DNA of 25,287 nucleotides from Bdellovibrionales bacterium. Its GTDB lineage: Bacteria; Bdellovibrionota; UBA2428. The notes under the pieces were generated by a model, which saw nothing but the letters and a program-made list of their open reading frames with translations, was not told the DNA's origin and did not search any database. Below, one piece after another: positions 15,895 through 24,598 of this stretch (position 1 is its first letter; each line of letters begins with the position of its first letter). The stretch covers positions 1 through 25,287 of the forward strand of contig JAFEAR010000154.1 of the NCBI GenBank assembly GCA_018266335.1, written 5' to 3'. Both the position numbers and the translations under genes were made by a program.

Positions 15895-15923
15895 AAATTA
15901 GTCTCGCCGCGCTCCGTTTCCAA
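15895..15923 (-). promoter_or_regulatory. Candidate sigma-70-type promoter of etfBA
   Basis: On the minus strand TTGGAA (15923-15918) is followed after exactly 17 bases by TAATTT (15900-15895). Seven bases later comes the etfB ATG (15887). The predicted transcription start therefore falls on or next to the A of the ATG, which would give a leaderless or nearly leaderless mRNA. Confidence 0.35.
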
Positions 15924-15993
15924 TGGGCCTTTACCGTCAGATTTAAGTTAAGCGGCGAATAAACACGCCTTGGTGCGACGCGTAACGGACTTC

Positions 15994-16061
15994 AGGTCTC
16001 CACGGAATCCTCCGATAGAGACATGAGGTGTTATGGTAACGAGTCGTCTCCTCGGAGACCT
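15994..16061 (+). promoter_or_regulatory. Duplicated stem arms around the pilB ribosome binding site and start
   Basis: Two hairpins share the arms GTCTC and GAGAC. The first is 15996-16022, with a nested CGGA-ATCC-TCCG, and the second is 16046-16058, with loop CTCG. GAGGTG (16025-16030) and the ATG (16033) lie between them. The outer sequences AGGTCTCC (15994-16001) and GGAGACCT (16054-16061) are also perfectly complementary, so an alternative long-range fold enclosing the start is possible. This may be an RNA switch or a DNA operator with repeated half-sites. Confidence 0.4.
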
Positions 16062-17730
16062 TTTGCTTAAAGAGCGAATCATTTCGCAAAAGCATCTTGA
16101 GGATTGTCTTGCGAAGCAAAAGAAGACGGGCGGCCGCCTGGTGGACATTCTCATCTCCGAAAACCTCACCGACGAGCGTTCGCTGATTAGTTTCCTCTCC
16201 AAACACTTCCGTTTGCCCATCATGGACCTGGCGGACTTCCATCCGGACAACGAGCTTTTGCAGTTGGTGCCGATTTCACTCTGCGCCAAGTACTGCGTGT
16301 TGCCGGTGGGTCGCCGGGGAGAAACTCTGGTCATTGCCACGAGCGATCCCTCGAACGTGCAGTGCATCGACGACATTCGCTTCCATGCGCGTTCGCGTAT
16401 TGAGCAGGTGCTCGGGTATCCCTCGGCCATTCGTTCCTTCATCGAACGCATCGGCGGCGTGGATATTCGAAAACTTGCGGAAAGCATTAACAATGAGCAG
16501 GGGGCTGAAGCTATCGAGAGCGATATGCAAGTTGTTTCCCCAGAAGATGAAACGACTGAAGATGATGCTCCCATTATTCAATTCGTTTCGGCGGTTTTGT
16601 TGGATGCCATTCGTAAAAAGGCCTCCGATATTCACATTGAGCCCTACGAGACAGATTTGCGCGTGCGGCTGCGGATTGATGGAGACTTACGCGATTCCGT
16701 GCGGCCACCAGCAAACATTCGAAATGCTTTGGTGGCTCGCATCAAAGTGATGGCAAAAATGCGTATCGACGAACGTCGCTTGCCACAGGATGGACGTGTT
16801 CGCTTCCGTTTGCCCGAAGGCGGCGAAATCGATTTCCGGGTGAACACCTTGCCCACCGTGAACGGCGAAAAAGTTGTGCTGCGTATTCTGGATAAATCCA
16901 ATGCGGCCGTATCCTTCGAACAACTGGGATTTGAACCCGATGACTTGGAAAAATTCCGCAAAGCGGTGACGGCGCCGTGGGGCATCGTACTGGTTACGGG
17001 TGCTACGGGTTCCGGTAAAACCACCACGCTGTACTCGGCCATCAATATGCTGAACACGAACGACGTGAACATTTCCACGATCGAAGATCCGGTCGAATAT
17101 AAATTTGCTGGCATTAACCAGGTGCAAACCAAAGAACAAATTGGTCTGACCTTTGCCGAAACCTTGCGCGCACTCCTGCGGCAAGATCCGGACATTATTC
17201 TGCTCGGTGAGATTCGCGATGGTGAAACCGCCGAAATCGCCTTTAAAGCGGCGCTCACGGGCCACATGGTGCTCTCCACTCTGCACACCAACGATGCAGC
17301 TTCGACGATCATGCGTTTGAAGGACATGGGCATCGATCCTTTCCTGGTTAACTCGGCTTTGCTGTGCGTGGTTTCGCAGCGTTTGGTGCGCAAAGTTTGC
17401 TTAGATTGCCGCGCGCCCGATACGCGGCAGACACCCGAAACACTCAAGCGGCTCGGCTTCCCCGAAAACGTCATTGGTAAGTTCCAGCCCATGCACGGCA
17501 AGGGTTGTCCTAAGTGCAGCAACTCGGGTTTCCGTGGTCGCTGTGCTGTGCACGAAGTCCTCGAAATTACCGATTCGCTGCGCGAAAAAATAGGATCCGG
17601 TGCTACCACCCTCGATATTCGGCGCGCGGCCGTGGCGAGTGGCATGCGCGGTTTGCGCATCAATACCATGCGTAAAGTCATGCGGGGCATCGTGAGCGTC
17701 GATGAACTGCTACAAGTGGGGGGCGAATAA
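16033..17730 (+). CDS. pilB: Type IV pilus extension ATPase PilB, 565 aa
   Basis: PilB is the hexameric cytoplasmic ATPase that drives pilin polymerisation through PilC. An N-terminal MshEN/GspE-N domain (about 1-150, RLLGDLLLKERIISQKHLED) is followed by the secretion-ATPase core. The core carries KKASDIHIEP (195-204), Walker A GATGSGKT (323-330), Asp box IEDPVEY, Walker B LLGEIRD (390-396) and His box STLHTNDA (415-422). Four zinc-binding cysteines (456, 459, 492, 495) distinguish PilB/GspE from PilT. GAGGTG lies just upstream of the ATG. It heads a tightly packed run pilB-pilT-pilC-pilS-pilR. The 145-base gap to etfB must hold its promoter, but no clear -35/-10 was seen. Confidence 0.97.
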   Translation: MVTSRLLGDLLLKERIISQKHLEDCLAKQKKTGGRLVDILISENLTDERSLISFLSKHFRLPIMDLADFHPDNELLQLVPISLCAKYCVLPVGRRGETLVIATSDPSNVQCIDDIRFHARSRIEQVLGYPSAIRSFIERIGGVDIRKLAESINNEQGAEAIESDMQVVSPEDETTEDDAPIIQFVSAVLLDAIRKKASDIHIEPYETDLRVRLRIDGDLRDSVRPPANIRNALVARIKVMAKMRIDERRLPQDGRVRFRLPEGGEIDFRVNTLPTVNGEKVVLRILDKSNAAVSFEQLGFEPDDLEKFRKAVTAPWGIVLVTGATGSGKTTTLYSAINMLNTNDVNISTIEDPVEYKFAGINQVQTKEQIGLTFAETLRALLRQDPDIILLGEIRDGETAEIAFKAALTGHMVLSTLHTNDAASTIMRLKDMGIDPFLVNSALLCVVSQRLVRKVCLDCRAPDTRQTPETLKRLGFPENVIGKFQPMHGKGCPKCSNSGFRGRCAVHEVLEITDSLREKIGSGATTLDIRRAAVASGMRGLRINTMRKVMRGIVSVDELLQVGGE

Positions 17731-17731
17731 T

Positions 17732-18832
17732 ATGAGCGACGAAAAGCTCAATTTTGACTTAGCATCCCTGCTGCGGACGATGATCGAGAAGGGTGCGTCC
17801 GACTTGCACCTCACCGTGGGCGCGCCGCCGGCCTTTCGTATTAACGGCGATATGGCCCGTGCCAAGAGCGCTCCGCTGACGGCGGAAGACACGAAACGGC
17901 TTTGCTTGTCTCTCCTGACGGAAGATCAACGCAAACGTTTTGAGGAGCATAAGGAACTGGATTTTGCTTTTGGCGTGAAGAACGTTGCACGCTTGCGCGC
18001 CAACTTTTTCATGCAACGTGGATCGGTGGCGGCGGTGTTTCGCCGGATTCTATCCACCGTTCGTCCGCTGGCGGATATGGGCTTCAATCGTTACGTGGAA
18101 GGTCTTAGTGAACGTCCCCACGGCCTGATTCTGGTCACCGGCGCCACGGGCTCTGGCAAATCTACCACGTTGGCGGCCTTCATCGATAAACTGAATCGCA
18201 CCAAGCGTCAGCACATCATGACCATCGAGGACCCCATCGAGTTCACGCATTCGCACCAAATGAGCATCGTGAACCAGCGCGAAATCGGTACGGATTGCGA
18301 TGGCTTCGCTACGGCCCTGCGCCAGGTGTTGCGCGAAGACCCCGACGTCATCATGGTGGGAGAGATTCGCGATAGTGAAACCGCCGAGGCGGCGTTGAAG
18401 GCAGCCGAAACCGGTCACCTTGTGTTCTCTACGCTCCACACGAACGGAGCCATCAACTCCATCAACCGAATTGTTCAGCTCTTCCCGCCTGAATCGCAGG
18501 ATTACATTCGCTCTTTGTTGTCGTTCACGCTGGAAGCCGTGTTGAGTCAGGCCCTTTGTCAGCGCGCCGACCGTAGGGGTCGGGTGATGGCCTACGAATA
18601 CCTGGCCATGACGCCCGCGATCCGTAACTTGATTCGGGACAACAAACTTCACCAAGTTCCTGGCCAAATGCAGATGGGTCAGGAAAGCCACGGCATGGTC
18701 ACGCTGAACCAATCTCTATTGCAGCTCAGCATGGCGGGCGTGATTACGGTGCAAGAGGCCATTACGCATAGTCCCGATGCCGAAGAATTCCTCCGTATGG
18801 TTGAAAAAGCGCAGCAACGGAGGGTCGCGTGA
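17732..18832 (+). CDS. pilT: Type IV pilus retraction ATPase PilT, 366 aa
   Basis: PilT is the ATPase that depolymerises pili for twitching motility and DNA uptake. Motifs are KGASDLHLTVGAPP near the N-terminus, Walker A GATGSGKS, IEDPIEF, the Walker B stretch VGEIRD, STLHTNGA, and the PilT-specific C-terminal TPAIRNLIRDNKLHQ. The PilB zinc cysteines are absent, as expected. The frame is open to an ATG at 17702 inside pilB, but the start at 17732, one base after the pilB stop, gives the normal N-terminus (MSDEKLNFDLASLL). A G-run (GGGGGGCG) sits before it. It overlaps pilC by GTGA. Confidence 0.96.
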   Translation: MSDEKLNFDLASLLRTMIEKGASDLHLTVGAPPAFRINGDMARAKSAPLTAEDTKRLCLSLLTEDQRKRFEEHKELDFAFGVKNVARLRANFFMQRGSVAAVFRRILSTVRPLADMGFNRYVEGLSERPHGLILVTGATGSGKSTTLAAFIDKLNRTKRQHIMTIEDPIEFTHSHQMSIVNQREIGTDCDGFATALRQVLREDPDVIMVGEIRDSETAEAALKAAETGHLVFSTLHTNGAINSINRIVQLFPPESQDYIRSLLSFTLEAVLSQALCQRADRRGRVMAYEYLAMTPAIRNLIRDNKLHQVPGQMQMGQESHGMVTLNQSLLQLSMAGVITVQEAITHSPDAEEFLRMVEKAQQRRVA

Positions 18833-20067
18833 AGTTTCGTTACACCGGCTACGACAGCACCGCCCGCAAAGTATCCGGGGATATCGACGCGGGCACCGAG
18901 TTCGAGGTTCGCTCGCGTCTGCGTAGTCAGAACATTCGCCCCATTTCGATTGCGTCGTCTGAAGCGCCGAAGACCGTAAACGAGACGGCCACCTCTTTGC
19001 TGGCCCTGCTGAGCTCGCCCGTACCTGACCTAATGGAGTTCACGGCTTTCATTCGTCAGCTGGCCACCATGCAATCGGCAGGTATCTCGATTGTGCAGGC
19101 GCTCAAGGTGCTTTCGGACCAGGTGGACAATCGGGGCTTCGGCGAAATCCTGGCGAAGGTACAAAAACAAATCGAAGAGGGAAGCAGTCTTACTGAATCG
19201 CTTCGGAAGTATCCCAAAATTTTCGATCGTATTTTTATTAACTTGATCGCGGCCGGTGAAGTCTCCGGTTCGCTCGATAAAGTTTTGCAGCGATTGGCCA
19301 TTTATTACGAAAAATCCGCCTCGCTCCGCCGCAAGGTGAAGGGCGCTATGACTTATCCGATCATCATCGTTTTCATTGTGATCGCGGTGCTCACAGTGTT
19401 GCTGACCTTCGTGGTGCCGACTTTTGCGCAGATGTTCCAAAATGGCGGCAAGCCGCTGCCGGCGCCTACTCTTTTCCTCATGAACATTTCTAGTTTTGTG
19501 CGCACCAAGTGGTACGTCCTTTTGGGAGGTGCCGCGGGAACGGGCTTCGGGGTGTACTGGTGCTTTACCAATGAGGGAGCACGGCGAGTGATCGATCCGT
19601 ACCTTATGAAACTGCCTATCTTCGGCGATCTTATTCAAAAGATTGGTATTGCCCGGTTCTCGCGCACCTTTGGCACAATGATTCAGTCGGGGGTGCCAAT
19701 TTTGGACGCCCTCGAAATCACTTCGCGTATTGCGGGCAACTACGCCATTGAATCGGCCATTCAGGCCACCAGGCTTTCCATTACGCAGGGTAACTCCATT
19801 GCGGCGCCCCTGTTGGCTACCAACGTTTTCCCCAAAATGGCCGTCAGTATGATTTCGATTGGTGAGCAAACCGGTGCCTTGGACCAAATGCTTACCAAAA
19901 TTGCCGAGTTCTACGAGGACGAGGTCGATACCAAGGTGATGGCCATGACTTCCATTCTTGAGCCGCTCATGATTGTGATCGTGGGTATTGTGGTGGCCTC
20001 CGTACTAGTACCGATGTACCTGCCGATTTTTCAAATGGCAGACGTTATGTCGGGCCCCGGTGGCTGA
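18829..20067 (+). CDS. pilC: Type IV pilus inner-membrane platform protein PilC, 412 aa
   Basis: PilC is a GspF-family membrane protein that connects the ATPases to pilin assembly. Two repeated T2SSF domains are visible, the first with FIRQLATMQSAGISIVQALKVL and the second with FSRTFGTMIQSGVPILDALEIT. Membrane segments lie near residues 178-200, 222-242 and 380-402 (approximate), and the IGEQTGALDQML motif is present. Translation starts at a GTG (18829) overlapping the pilT stop, with GGAGG six bases upstream. It ends at 20067, sharing one base with pilS. Confidence 0.96.
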   Translation: MKFRYTGYDSTARKVSGDIDAGTEFEVRSRLRSQNIRPISIASSEAPKTVNETATSLLALLSSPVPDLMEFTAFIRQLATMQSAGISIVQALKVLSDQVDNRGFGEILAKVQKQIEEGSSLTESLRKYPKIFDRIFINLIAAGEVSGSLDKVLQRLAIYYEKSASLRRKVKGAMTYPIIIVFIVIAVLTVLLTFVVPTFAQMFQNGGKPLPAPTLFLMNISSFVRTKWYVLLGGAAGTGFGVYWCFTNEGARRVIDPYLMKLPIFGDLIQKIGIARFSRTFGTMIQSGVPILDALEITSRIAGNYAIESAIQATRLSITQGNSIAAPLLATNVFPKMAVSMISIGEQTGALDQMLTKIAEFYEDEVDTKVMAMTSILEPLMIVIVGIVVASVLVPMYLPIFQMADVMSGPGG

Positions 20068-21668
20068 TGGCACGCAAGCTGGCTCCGACTTTTTCGACTT
20101 ACCGGGATCCCTACGTGGTGGTGCTGTCGCGCACCATTGCGTACTTGCTGATTATTTCCATTTTGAGTTTGTTCGCAGGGCATATCTTTTTTGAGGGGTC
20201 GGGGTACGAGGCGTCCGATATTTTTTTGTTGGTGGCCATCGTCGCCGTGGGGCAAGCGCTCGTGGTTTTTGGCCGCGATTTGCATTCGCCCCTTTACGCG
20301 CTTTTCTTGGCCGACTCCGCAGTGGCCATGGCTTTGGTGCGGGCTTCGGGTTCTAGTTCGTCGCCCTTTCTCGTTCTGTTTCCAATTATTTCTTTGGGTG
20401 GCTCCATTCTCTTTAATGCCCCTTTTGCGCTAGTGCTGGCGGCCTTAAACGTGGTCTTCATGTCGCTGGCCGTGGGCTTTGGTGTGGCGATTCTTGGGAA
20501 CGGCGCGGCGATCGTTGCCACCACGTGCTTGGGGCTTTACCTTATGCGCGCGCTTCGGCGCAGTGACATCGCGCTTAACGTTTCTGAAGATGCTCGACGT
20601 CGTTTGGAAAACTTACAGAAAGCCATTTTGGCTAACATTCCTAGTGGACTGATGAGCGTCGATTCGCAGGGGCGTATTATTCAAATCAATCGCGTAGGTG
20701 TGCGCATTCTGAACGTGGCGGAATCTGATGTGCTCAATCGCAGTTTGCGCGACGTTTTACCGGGCGTGCACGAGCAAATTCATCGGCTCAACACCCTTGT
20801 ACCGTTGCTAGAGTTTCAGGAGTCGAGTCCGGATCGACCCACGGTTCGATACCGGCGCAAGGATTCGGGGGAAGAACTGCAACTTGGCTATTCGGTAGCT
20901 CGTTTGACGGATCCCGATGACAAGGAAGTGCTTGGTTCGTTGGTGGTGTTTCAAGACCTAACGGCCATTATTAAGCTCGAAGAGAGCTTGCGACTCTCAG
21001 AAAAACTCGCGGCGGTTGGCAAGCTTGCCGCCGGTATTGCCCACGAAATTCGCAATCCTTTGGCCGGAATTTCTGGAAGTGCTCAGCTTTTAGGTTCCCT
21101 GTCGGACTTGGGTGAGGATGATCGCAAACTTTTGACTATTATTCAGCGCGAGTCGGCCCGGCTTGATTCGCTCATCACCGAATTTTTGGAATACGTAAGA
21201 CCTCCCACTCCCAAATTGGAGGCGGTCGAGCTTAATGACGTGGTCAGTCGTTTGATTGAGAGTTTGAAAGTTAATTCCAAATGGCAACAGCTTTCTTGCG
21301 AAATCACGCTGAAAAACCTGGGGTCAGAGTCAACGCTGGCCCGGGGCGATGTTAATAAGATTACGCAGGTGCTCATGAACTTGGCTCTTAATTCCGGTCA
21401 AGCCGGAGCGCATCGTGCCGAAATCACCGTTGGTCCGGGCCCGGTCGTGGAACTACGCGACGATGGATCGGGCATTCCATTGGAACTGCAGGCCCGTATT
21501 TTTGAGCCCTTCTTTACGACAAAGGAGAAGGGAACTGGCCTAGGCCTGGCGGTGTCTTACCGTGTGTTGGAATCCATGGAAGCCAAAGTGCAAGTTGTCT
21601 CGCCTTTGCCTGATTTCGCGGCAAAAGGTGGTACGATGATACGTATCGAGTTCAAAGGAGCGTCATGA
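20067..21668 (+). CDS. pilS: PilS-type sensor histidine kinase, 533 aa
   Basis: This is a membrane sensor kinase. Six hydrophobic segments occupy about residues 18-165, as in PilS, where they are thought to sense pilin in the inner membrane. A PAS-like domain follows (about 180-300, LANIPSGLMSVDSQGRIIQI). The kinase core has the H-box AGIAHEIRNPLAG with phospho-accepting His326, the N-box MNLALNS (437-443), G1 DDGSGIP (465-471), FFTTKEKG and G2 GTGLGLA. It starts within the pilC stop (TGATG) and overlaps pilR by 4 bases. The partner is the adjacent sigma-54 activator, and the expected target is pilA. The specific name rests on gene context as well as domain layout. Confidence 0.93.
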   Translation: MARKLAPTFSTYRDPYVVVLSRTIAYLLIISILSLFAGHIFFEGSGYEASDIFLLVAIVAVGQALVVFGRDLHSPLYALFLADSAVAMALVRASGSSSSPFLVLFPIISLGGSILFNAPFALVLAALNVVFMSLAVGFGVAILGNGAAIVATTCLGLYLMRALRRSDIALNVSEDARRRLENLQKAILANIPSGLMSVDSQGRIIQINRVGVRILNVAESDVLNRSLRDVLPGVHEQIHRLNTLVPLLEFQESSPDRPTVRYRRKDSGEELQLGYSVARLTDPDDKEVLGSLVVFQDLTAIIKLEESLRLSEKLAAVGKLAAGIAHEIRNPLAGISGSAQLLGSLSDLGEDDRKLLTIIQRESARLDSLITEFLEYVRPPTPKLEAVELNDVVSRLIESLKVNSKWQQLSCEITLKNLGSESTLARGDVNKITQVLMNLALNSGQAGAHRAEITVGPGPVVELRDDGSGIPLELQARIFEPFFTTKEKGTGLGLAVSYRVLESMEAKVQVVSPLPDFAAKGGTMIRIEFKGAS

Positions 21669-23077
21669 GTAAATCCGACATCAAACCCTCCATTCTGGTT
21701 GTGGACGATGAACCGAGCATTCGTGAATTTCTGCAGATCATGCTCAAGCGAGAAAAAATGACGGTCGACACGGCTTCGAACGGACGCGAAGCTTTCGAAC
21801 GTCTGGCGACGAATGCCTACGATCTTATTATTTCCGATATTCAAATGCCCGAAATGTCGGGTCTCGAACTCCTTGCGAAGGTCCGCGAAAAAGATCCCCA
21901 AGCGCTCATGATGATGATCACCGCCTTCGGTTCTACCGAGTCGGCCGTGGAGGCCATGAAGCTAGGAGCGTTCGATTATCTTACCAAGCCCTTCAAGATT
22001 GACGACGTTAAAGTGCGCATTCGGCGTGCTCTCGAAAATCGTGTGCTCGTTCAGGATAACGATCGCATGCGCAAAGAATTGCGCGAGCGATTTAGCTTTT
22101 CGAACATTGTGGGTGCTTCTCAGTCCATGCTCAAAGTCTTTGACATCATCAAGCGCGTGGCGCCCACGAACTCCAACATTCTCATTACGGGTGAAAGTGG
22201 TACGGGTAAGGAGTTGGTCGCCAAGGCCGTGCACTTTAACAGCGCATGGGCCGAAGGTCCTTTTTACAGCGTGAACTGTGGCGCTATTCCCGAGCACCTC
22301 ATTGAATCCGAAATGTTCGGTCACAAGAAGGGCGCGTTTACGGGCGCCGTAACGGACAAAAAGGGATTCTTTGAAGTGGCCAATGGCGGCACGCTCTTTC
22401 TAGACGAAATTGGCGAAATGCCGCTTCCCATGCAGGTGTCCCTCCTGCGAGCCATTGCCGAAGGCACATTTTATCCGGTCGGCGGAACCGAACCGGTAAC
22501 GAGCACGGTGCGGCTCATTGCCGCCACGAATCGCGATCTCGAAGAGGAAGTTCGCAAGAAGACTTTCCGCGAAGACTTGTTCTTCCGTCTTAATGTTATT
22601 CAAATCAAAGTGCCGGCTCTGCGTGAACGCAAAGACGACATTCCCATGCTGGTGGAATTTTTCTTGGAATCGTTCTCCAAAAAATTTGGCAAGACCATCC
22701 AGACGGTACCTCAAGCCACCATGGATTTGCTGCGCACCTACATGTGGCCCGGAAACGTTCGTGAATTAGAAAACGTTATTGAACGCATGATCGCCTTGGA
22801 GAGCGGCGTTGCACTGTTGCCCGAGGGAGTGCCCGATCATATTCGTGAACCGCTTAAGCCGCGTCTGGATACCCTCGGCAAGGATATCGTTTGGAACGCT
22901 GCGGGCGTGAAAATCGACGACATTCTCGGAGTGGTAGAAAAAGAGTTTCTTTTGAAGGCTTTGGATCAGTCCAAAGGTGTGAAGCGCGAATGTGCGCGCC
23001 TTCTGGGTATCACTATGCGTTCGCTACGCTACCGGCTCGAAAAATTCGGTTTGGATAGCTCCGGCGCCGACGACTGA
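21665..23077 (+). CDS. pilR: PilR-type sigma-54-dependent response regulator, 470 aa
   Basis: This is an NtrC-family activator. Its receiver domain (1-120) has the acidic pocket VVDDE, phospho-acceptor Asp58 (in [13 protein letters not shown]) and the lysine in YLTKPF. The AAA+ domain has Walker A GESGTGKE (176-183), the sigma-54 contact loop GAFTGA (223-228), Walker [11 protein letters not shown] (241-250) and arginine-finger region [11 protein letters not shown]. The C-terminal Fis-type helix-turn-helix is [20 protein letters not shown]. An intact GAFTGA means it should activate sigma-54 holoenzyme, and a matching promoter is present upstream of pilA 1.3 kb away. ATGA overlap with pilS implies equal expression of kinase and regulator. 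Confidence 0.95.
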   Translation: MSKSDIKPSILVVDDEPSIREFLQIMLKREKMTVDTASNGREAFERLATNAYDLIISDIQMPEMSGLELLAKVREKDPQALMMMITAFGSTESAVEAMKLGAFDYLTKPFKIDDVKVRIRRALENRVLVQDNDRMRKELRERFSFSNIVGASQSMLKVFDIIKRVAPTNSNILITGESGTGKELVAKAVHFNSAWAEGPFYSVNCGAIPEHLIESEMFGHKKGAFTGAVTDKKGFFEVANGGTLFLDEIGEMPLPMQVSLLRAIAEGTFYPVGGTEPVTSTVRLIAATNRDLEEEVRKKTFREDLFFRLNVIQIKVPALRERKDDIPMLVEFFLESFSKKFGKTIQTVPQATMDLLRTYMWPGNVRELENVIERMIALESGVALLPEGVPDHIREPLKPRLDTLGKDIVWNAAGVKIDDILGVVEKEFLLKALDQSKGVKRECARLLGITMRSLRYRLEKFGLDSSGADD

Positions 23078-23085
23078 GGCTGCGC

Positions 23086-23763
23086 ATGCAACGGTGGCTG
23101 CCCGCACTGTTCCTCTTCGCCTTTTACCTGGGCTTGATGGGTTGGCGCCGGCAACAGCCGGATCCGCGTGGATCCGAGCTCGTAGGTGCGGCCATTGTTC
23201 AGCGCGAAACCGATTCTTTTCGCGATCGTTTGCGGCGCGGCGACTCCGAGCCTTTTCCTTGGCCGGGACTTCGCGCCACGCAGTCGTCTGTGGCCTGGCT
23301 AGAAACTCTCAGTGGTTTGCATAATGCCGAAAGTTACCGGGGCGATTTTAGCTGGATGTTCTCTAAACTCGATACTCTGGTGAGTGTGGCGAGTCCGGAG
23401 GAAATCGACTTTCTGTCCTCGCTTGCGCCCTTCTACTTTGTGATGGGGCACGATGGGGCCGGGTCCACGCTCGTTATGAACGAGCTCATTAACCGGTGCC
23501 CTCAGAACTATTGGCGCCCGCTCTTTTGGTCAGGATTTCATGCATTGGAGAATTTGGGCGATCCACGCTTGGCGGGTGATTTAATGGGAAGAGCGGCTCG
23601 CGTGCCGGCTTCGCCAGATTTTTTAGCCGCTTTGTCGCTTCGCTTGGAGGCGGGACGAGAATTTTTGAACGCTCGCGATAAGCGAAAAATAATTGAGAGC
23701 GACGTCGACCCGGTGTTGGTCGAAAAGATTCGTCGCTCTCGTCCGGAATGGTTCCAGGATTAA
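23086..23763 (+). CDS. Protein of unknown function in the pilus cluster, 225 aa
   Basis: I do not recognise this protein. A single N-terminal hydrophobic helix (about 4-20, LPALFLFAFYLGLMG) followed by WRRQQ suggests a membrane anchor or uncleaved signal, with the rest in the periplasm. The body is helical and Ala/Leu-rich (LAPFYFVMGHDGAGSTLVMN; LAGDLMGRAARVPASPDF), which could be a short TPR-like solenoid. It starts 8 bases after the pilR stop with GAGG upstream, so it is co-transcribed with the pil genes, and it converges on pilA with a 13-base gap. Position suggests a pilus-assembly or accessory role. Myxococcus has PilG in the neighbouring part of its cluster, but I cannot show homology. 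Confidence 0.75.
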   Translation: MQRWLPALFLFAFYLGLMGWRRQQPDPRGSELVGAAIVQRETDSFRDRLRRGDSEPFPWPGLRATQSSVAWLETLSGLHNAESYRGDFSWMFSKLDTLVSVASPEEIDFLSSLAPFYFVMGHDGAGSTLVMNELINRCPQNYWRPLFWSGFHALENLGDPRLAGDLMGRAARVPASPDFLAALSLRLEAGREFLNARDKRKIIESDVDPVLVEKIRRSRPEWFQD

Positions 23764-23776
23764 ACTAGCAAATAGC

Positions 23777-24361
23777 TCAGATGCCGGTTTGCGTGTTCAC
23801 CAAGTTCTTGCTGTCGTCGATCGTCCACACGTCCATTTCCGCGGTGGTTTGCGATGCCTTGGAGGGACATCCTTCGGCACCGAGAGTGAAGCTGGCCTGT
23901 TGAATGCTTACGGCCGCACTCTGAGCGGTATCCGAGGCGCCGGGAGCGGCGCAAACGGCGGTGGCCGCCTTATAGCCTCCAAGCCAACCCGTACGGCCGG
24001 CTAAGTTTAGAGAAGCCAGGGTTACCGGGTTATCACCGGCGATGGAGTAGACACTGTAGTAGCGACGCACGCCCGCGGCGAGAGTCGGTACGGCGGTGGT
24101 AGCGTTGGCGAAAGAAAATCCCTCGGGTACGAAACCGATCGCAGGAAAGTTTGAGTGGTAAGTAGCGTACTCAGCGTAGAATGCTTTTTCTGCCGTAAAC
24201 GCTGCGGACAATTCAACTTTAGCGTTCGACTGAATTGCTTTTGCTTGGAAACGTTGGAAGTTCGGAACGGCGATGGTAGCCAGAATACCGATAATTGCCA
24301 CGACGACCATCAACTCAACGAGCGAGAAACCGGCACGAGATTTAGTGTGTTTAAGTGACAT
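23777..24361 (-). CDS. pilA: Type IV major pilin PilA, 194 aa prepilin
   Basis: This is a type IVa prepilin. An 11-residue basic leader (MSLKHTKSRAG) ends in the prepilin-peptidase site G|F, followed by FSLVELMVVVAIIGILATIA with Glu5 of the mature chain. The predicted mature protein is 183 residues. Cys137 and Cys165 could form the C-terminal disulfide loop. IGFVPEGFSF resembles the pilins of Myxococcus and Bdellovibrio relatives. The frame is open to 24430, but the ATG at 24361 is preceded by GGGAGGA and gives the correct leader. Transcription should come from the sigma-54 promoter at 24412-24426 under PilR. The gene is opposite in direction to pilB-pilR. Confidence 0.96.
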   Translation of the reverse strand: MSLKHTKSRAGFSLVELMVVVAIIGILATIAVPNFQRFQAKAIQSNAKVELSAAFTAEKAFYAEYATYHSNFPAIGFVPEGFSFANATTAVPTLAAGVRRYYSVYSIAGDNPVTLASLNLAGRTGWLGGYKAATAVCAAPGASDTAQSAAVSIQQASFTLGAEGCPSKASQTTAEMDVWTIDDSKNLVNTQTGI

Positions 24362-24411
24362 AAGTAATCCTCCCCTGGCTGTTATAAAACCAGATTCTAC
24401 AGATACTAGTT

Positions 24412-24426
24412 GCAAAGGCTGCGCCA
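24412..24426 (-). promoter_or_regulatory. Sigma-54 promoter of pilA
   Basis: On the minus strand TGGCGC-AGCCT-TTGC matches the sigma-54 consensus TGGCAC-N5-TTGC with one change. The invariant GG (24425-24424) and GC (24413-24412) are separated by exactly 10 bases. The predicted start of transcription is near 24400, leaving a leader of about 39 bases before the pilA ATG. The adjacent pilS-pilR pair supplies the activator. Confidence 0.85.
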
Positions 24427-24556
24427 ACAATTTGGTTTGGAGGGCAAAATGGATTCGAGTGAAATTCGTCTCTTAGAGCGAAAAAGTGTCGAAGCCGACT
24501 TTGCAAGGATGAGAAATTTTTCGAGCGCACCTAAACTTGCCCCAAATTGACGCGCT

Positions 24557-24572
24557 TGTCAGAAATCTGACA
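24557..24572. promoter_or_regulatory. Palindrome TGTCAGA-AA-TCTGACA, candidate PilR enhancer site
   Basis: A perfect 7-base inverted repeat with a 2-base centre lies about 165 bases upstream of the predicted pilA transcription start, a usual distance for sigma-54 activator sites. The TGTC core recalls the TGTC-containing PilR sites described upstream of Pseudomonas pilA. A smaller related palindrome, GTCG-AAGC-CGAC, lies at 24488-24499. Confidence 0.5.
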
Positions 24573-24575
24573 CAA

Positions 24576-24598
24576 AGGTGCAATTGGAGTGTGCACCT
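24576..24598. repeat. Inverted repeat AGGTGCA / TGCACCT before the ABC ATPase gene
   Basis: AGGTGCA (24576-24582) and TGCACCT (24592-24598) are separated by nine bases. The half-site occurs again as GCACCT at 24527-24532. TATATT follows immediately (24598-24603) and could be a -10 element for the gene at 24612. It may be an operator or an mRNA hairpin, and the function is unknown. Confidence 0.4.

Noticed and set aside
16644..17690. 348-codon minus-strand open frame opposite pilB
   Set aside because: It is a long shadow frame within a clear pilB, without a start signal or any protein motif.
19030..19887. 285-codon minus-strand open frame opposite pilC
   Set aside because: It is antisense to a complete T2SSF-family gene; composition is His/Asn/Arg-rich and not protein-like.
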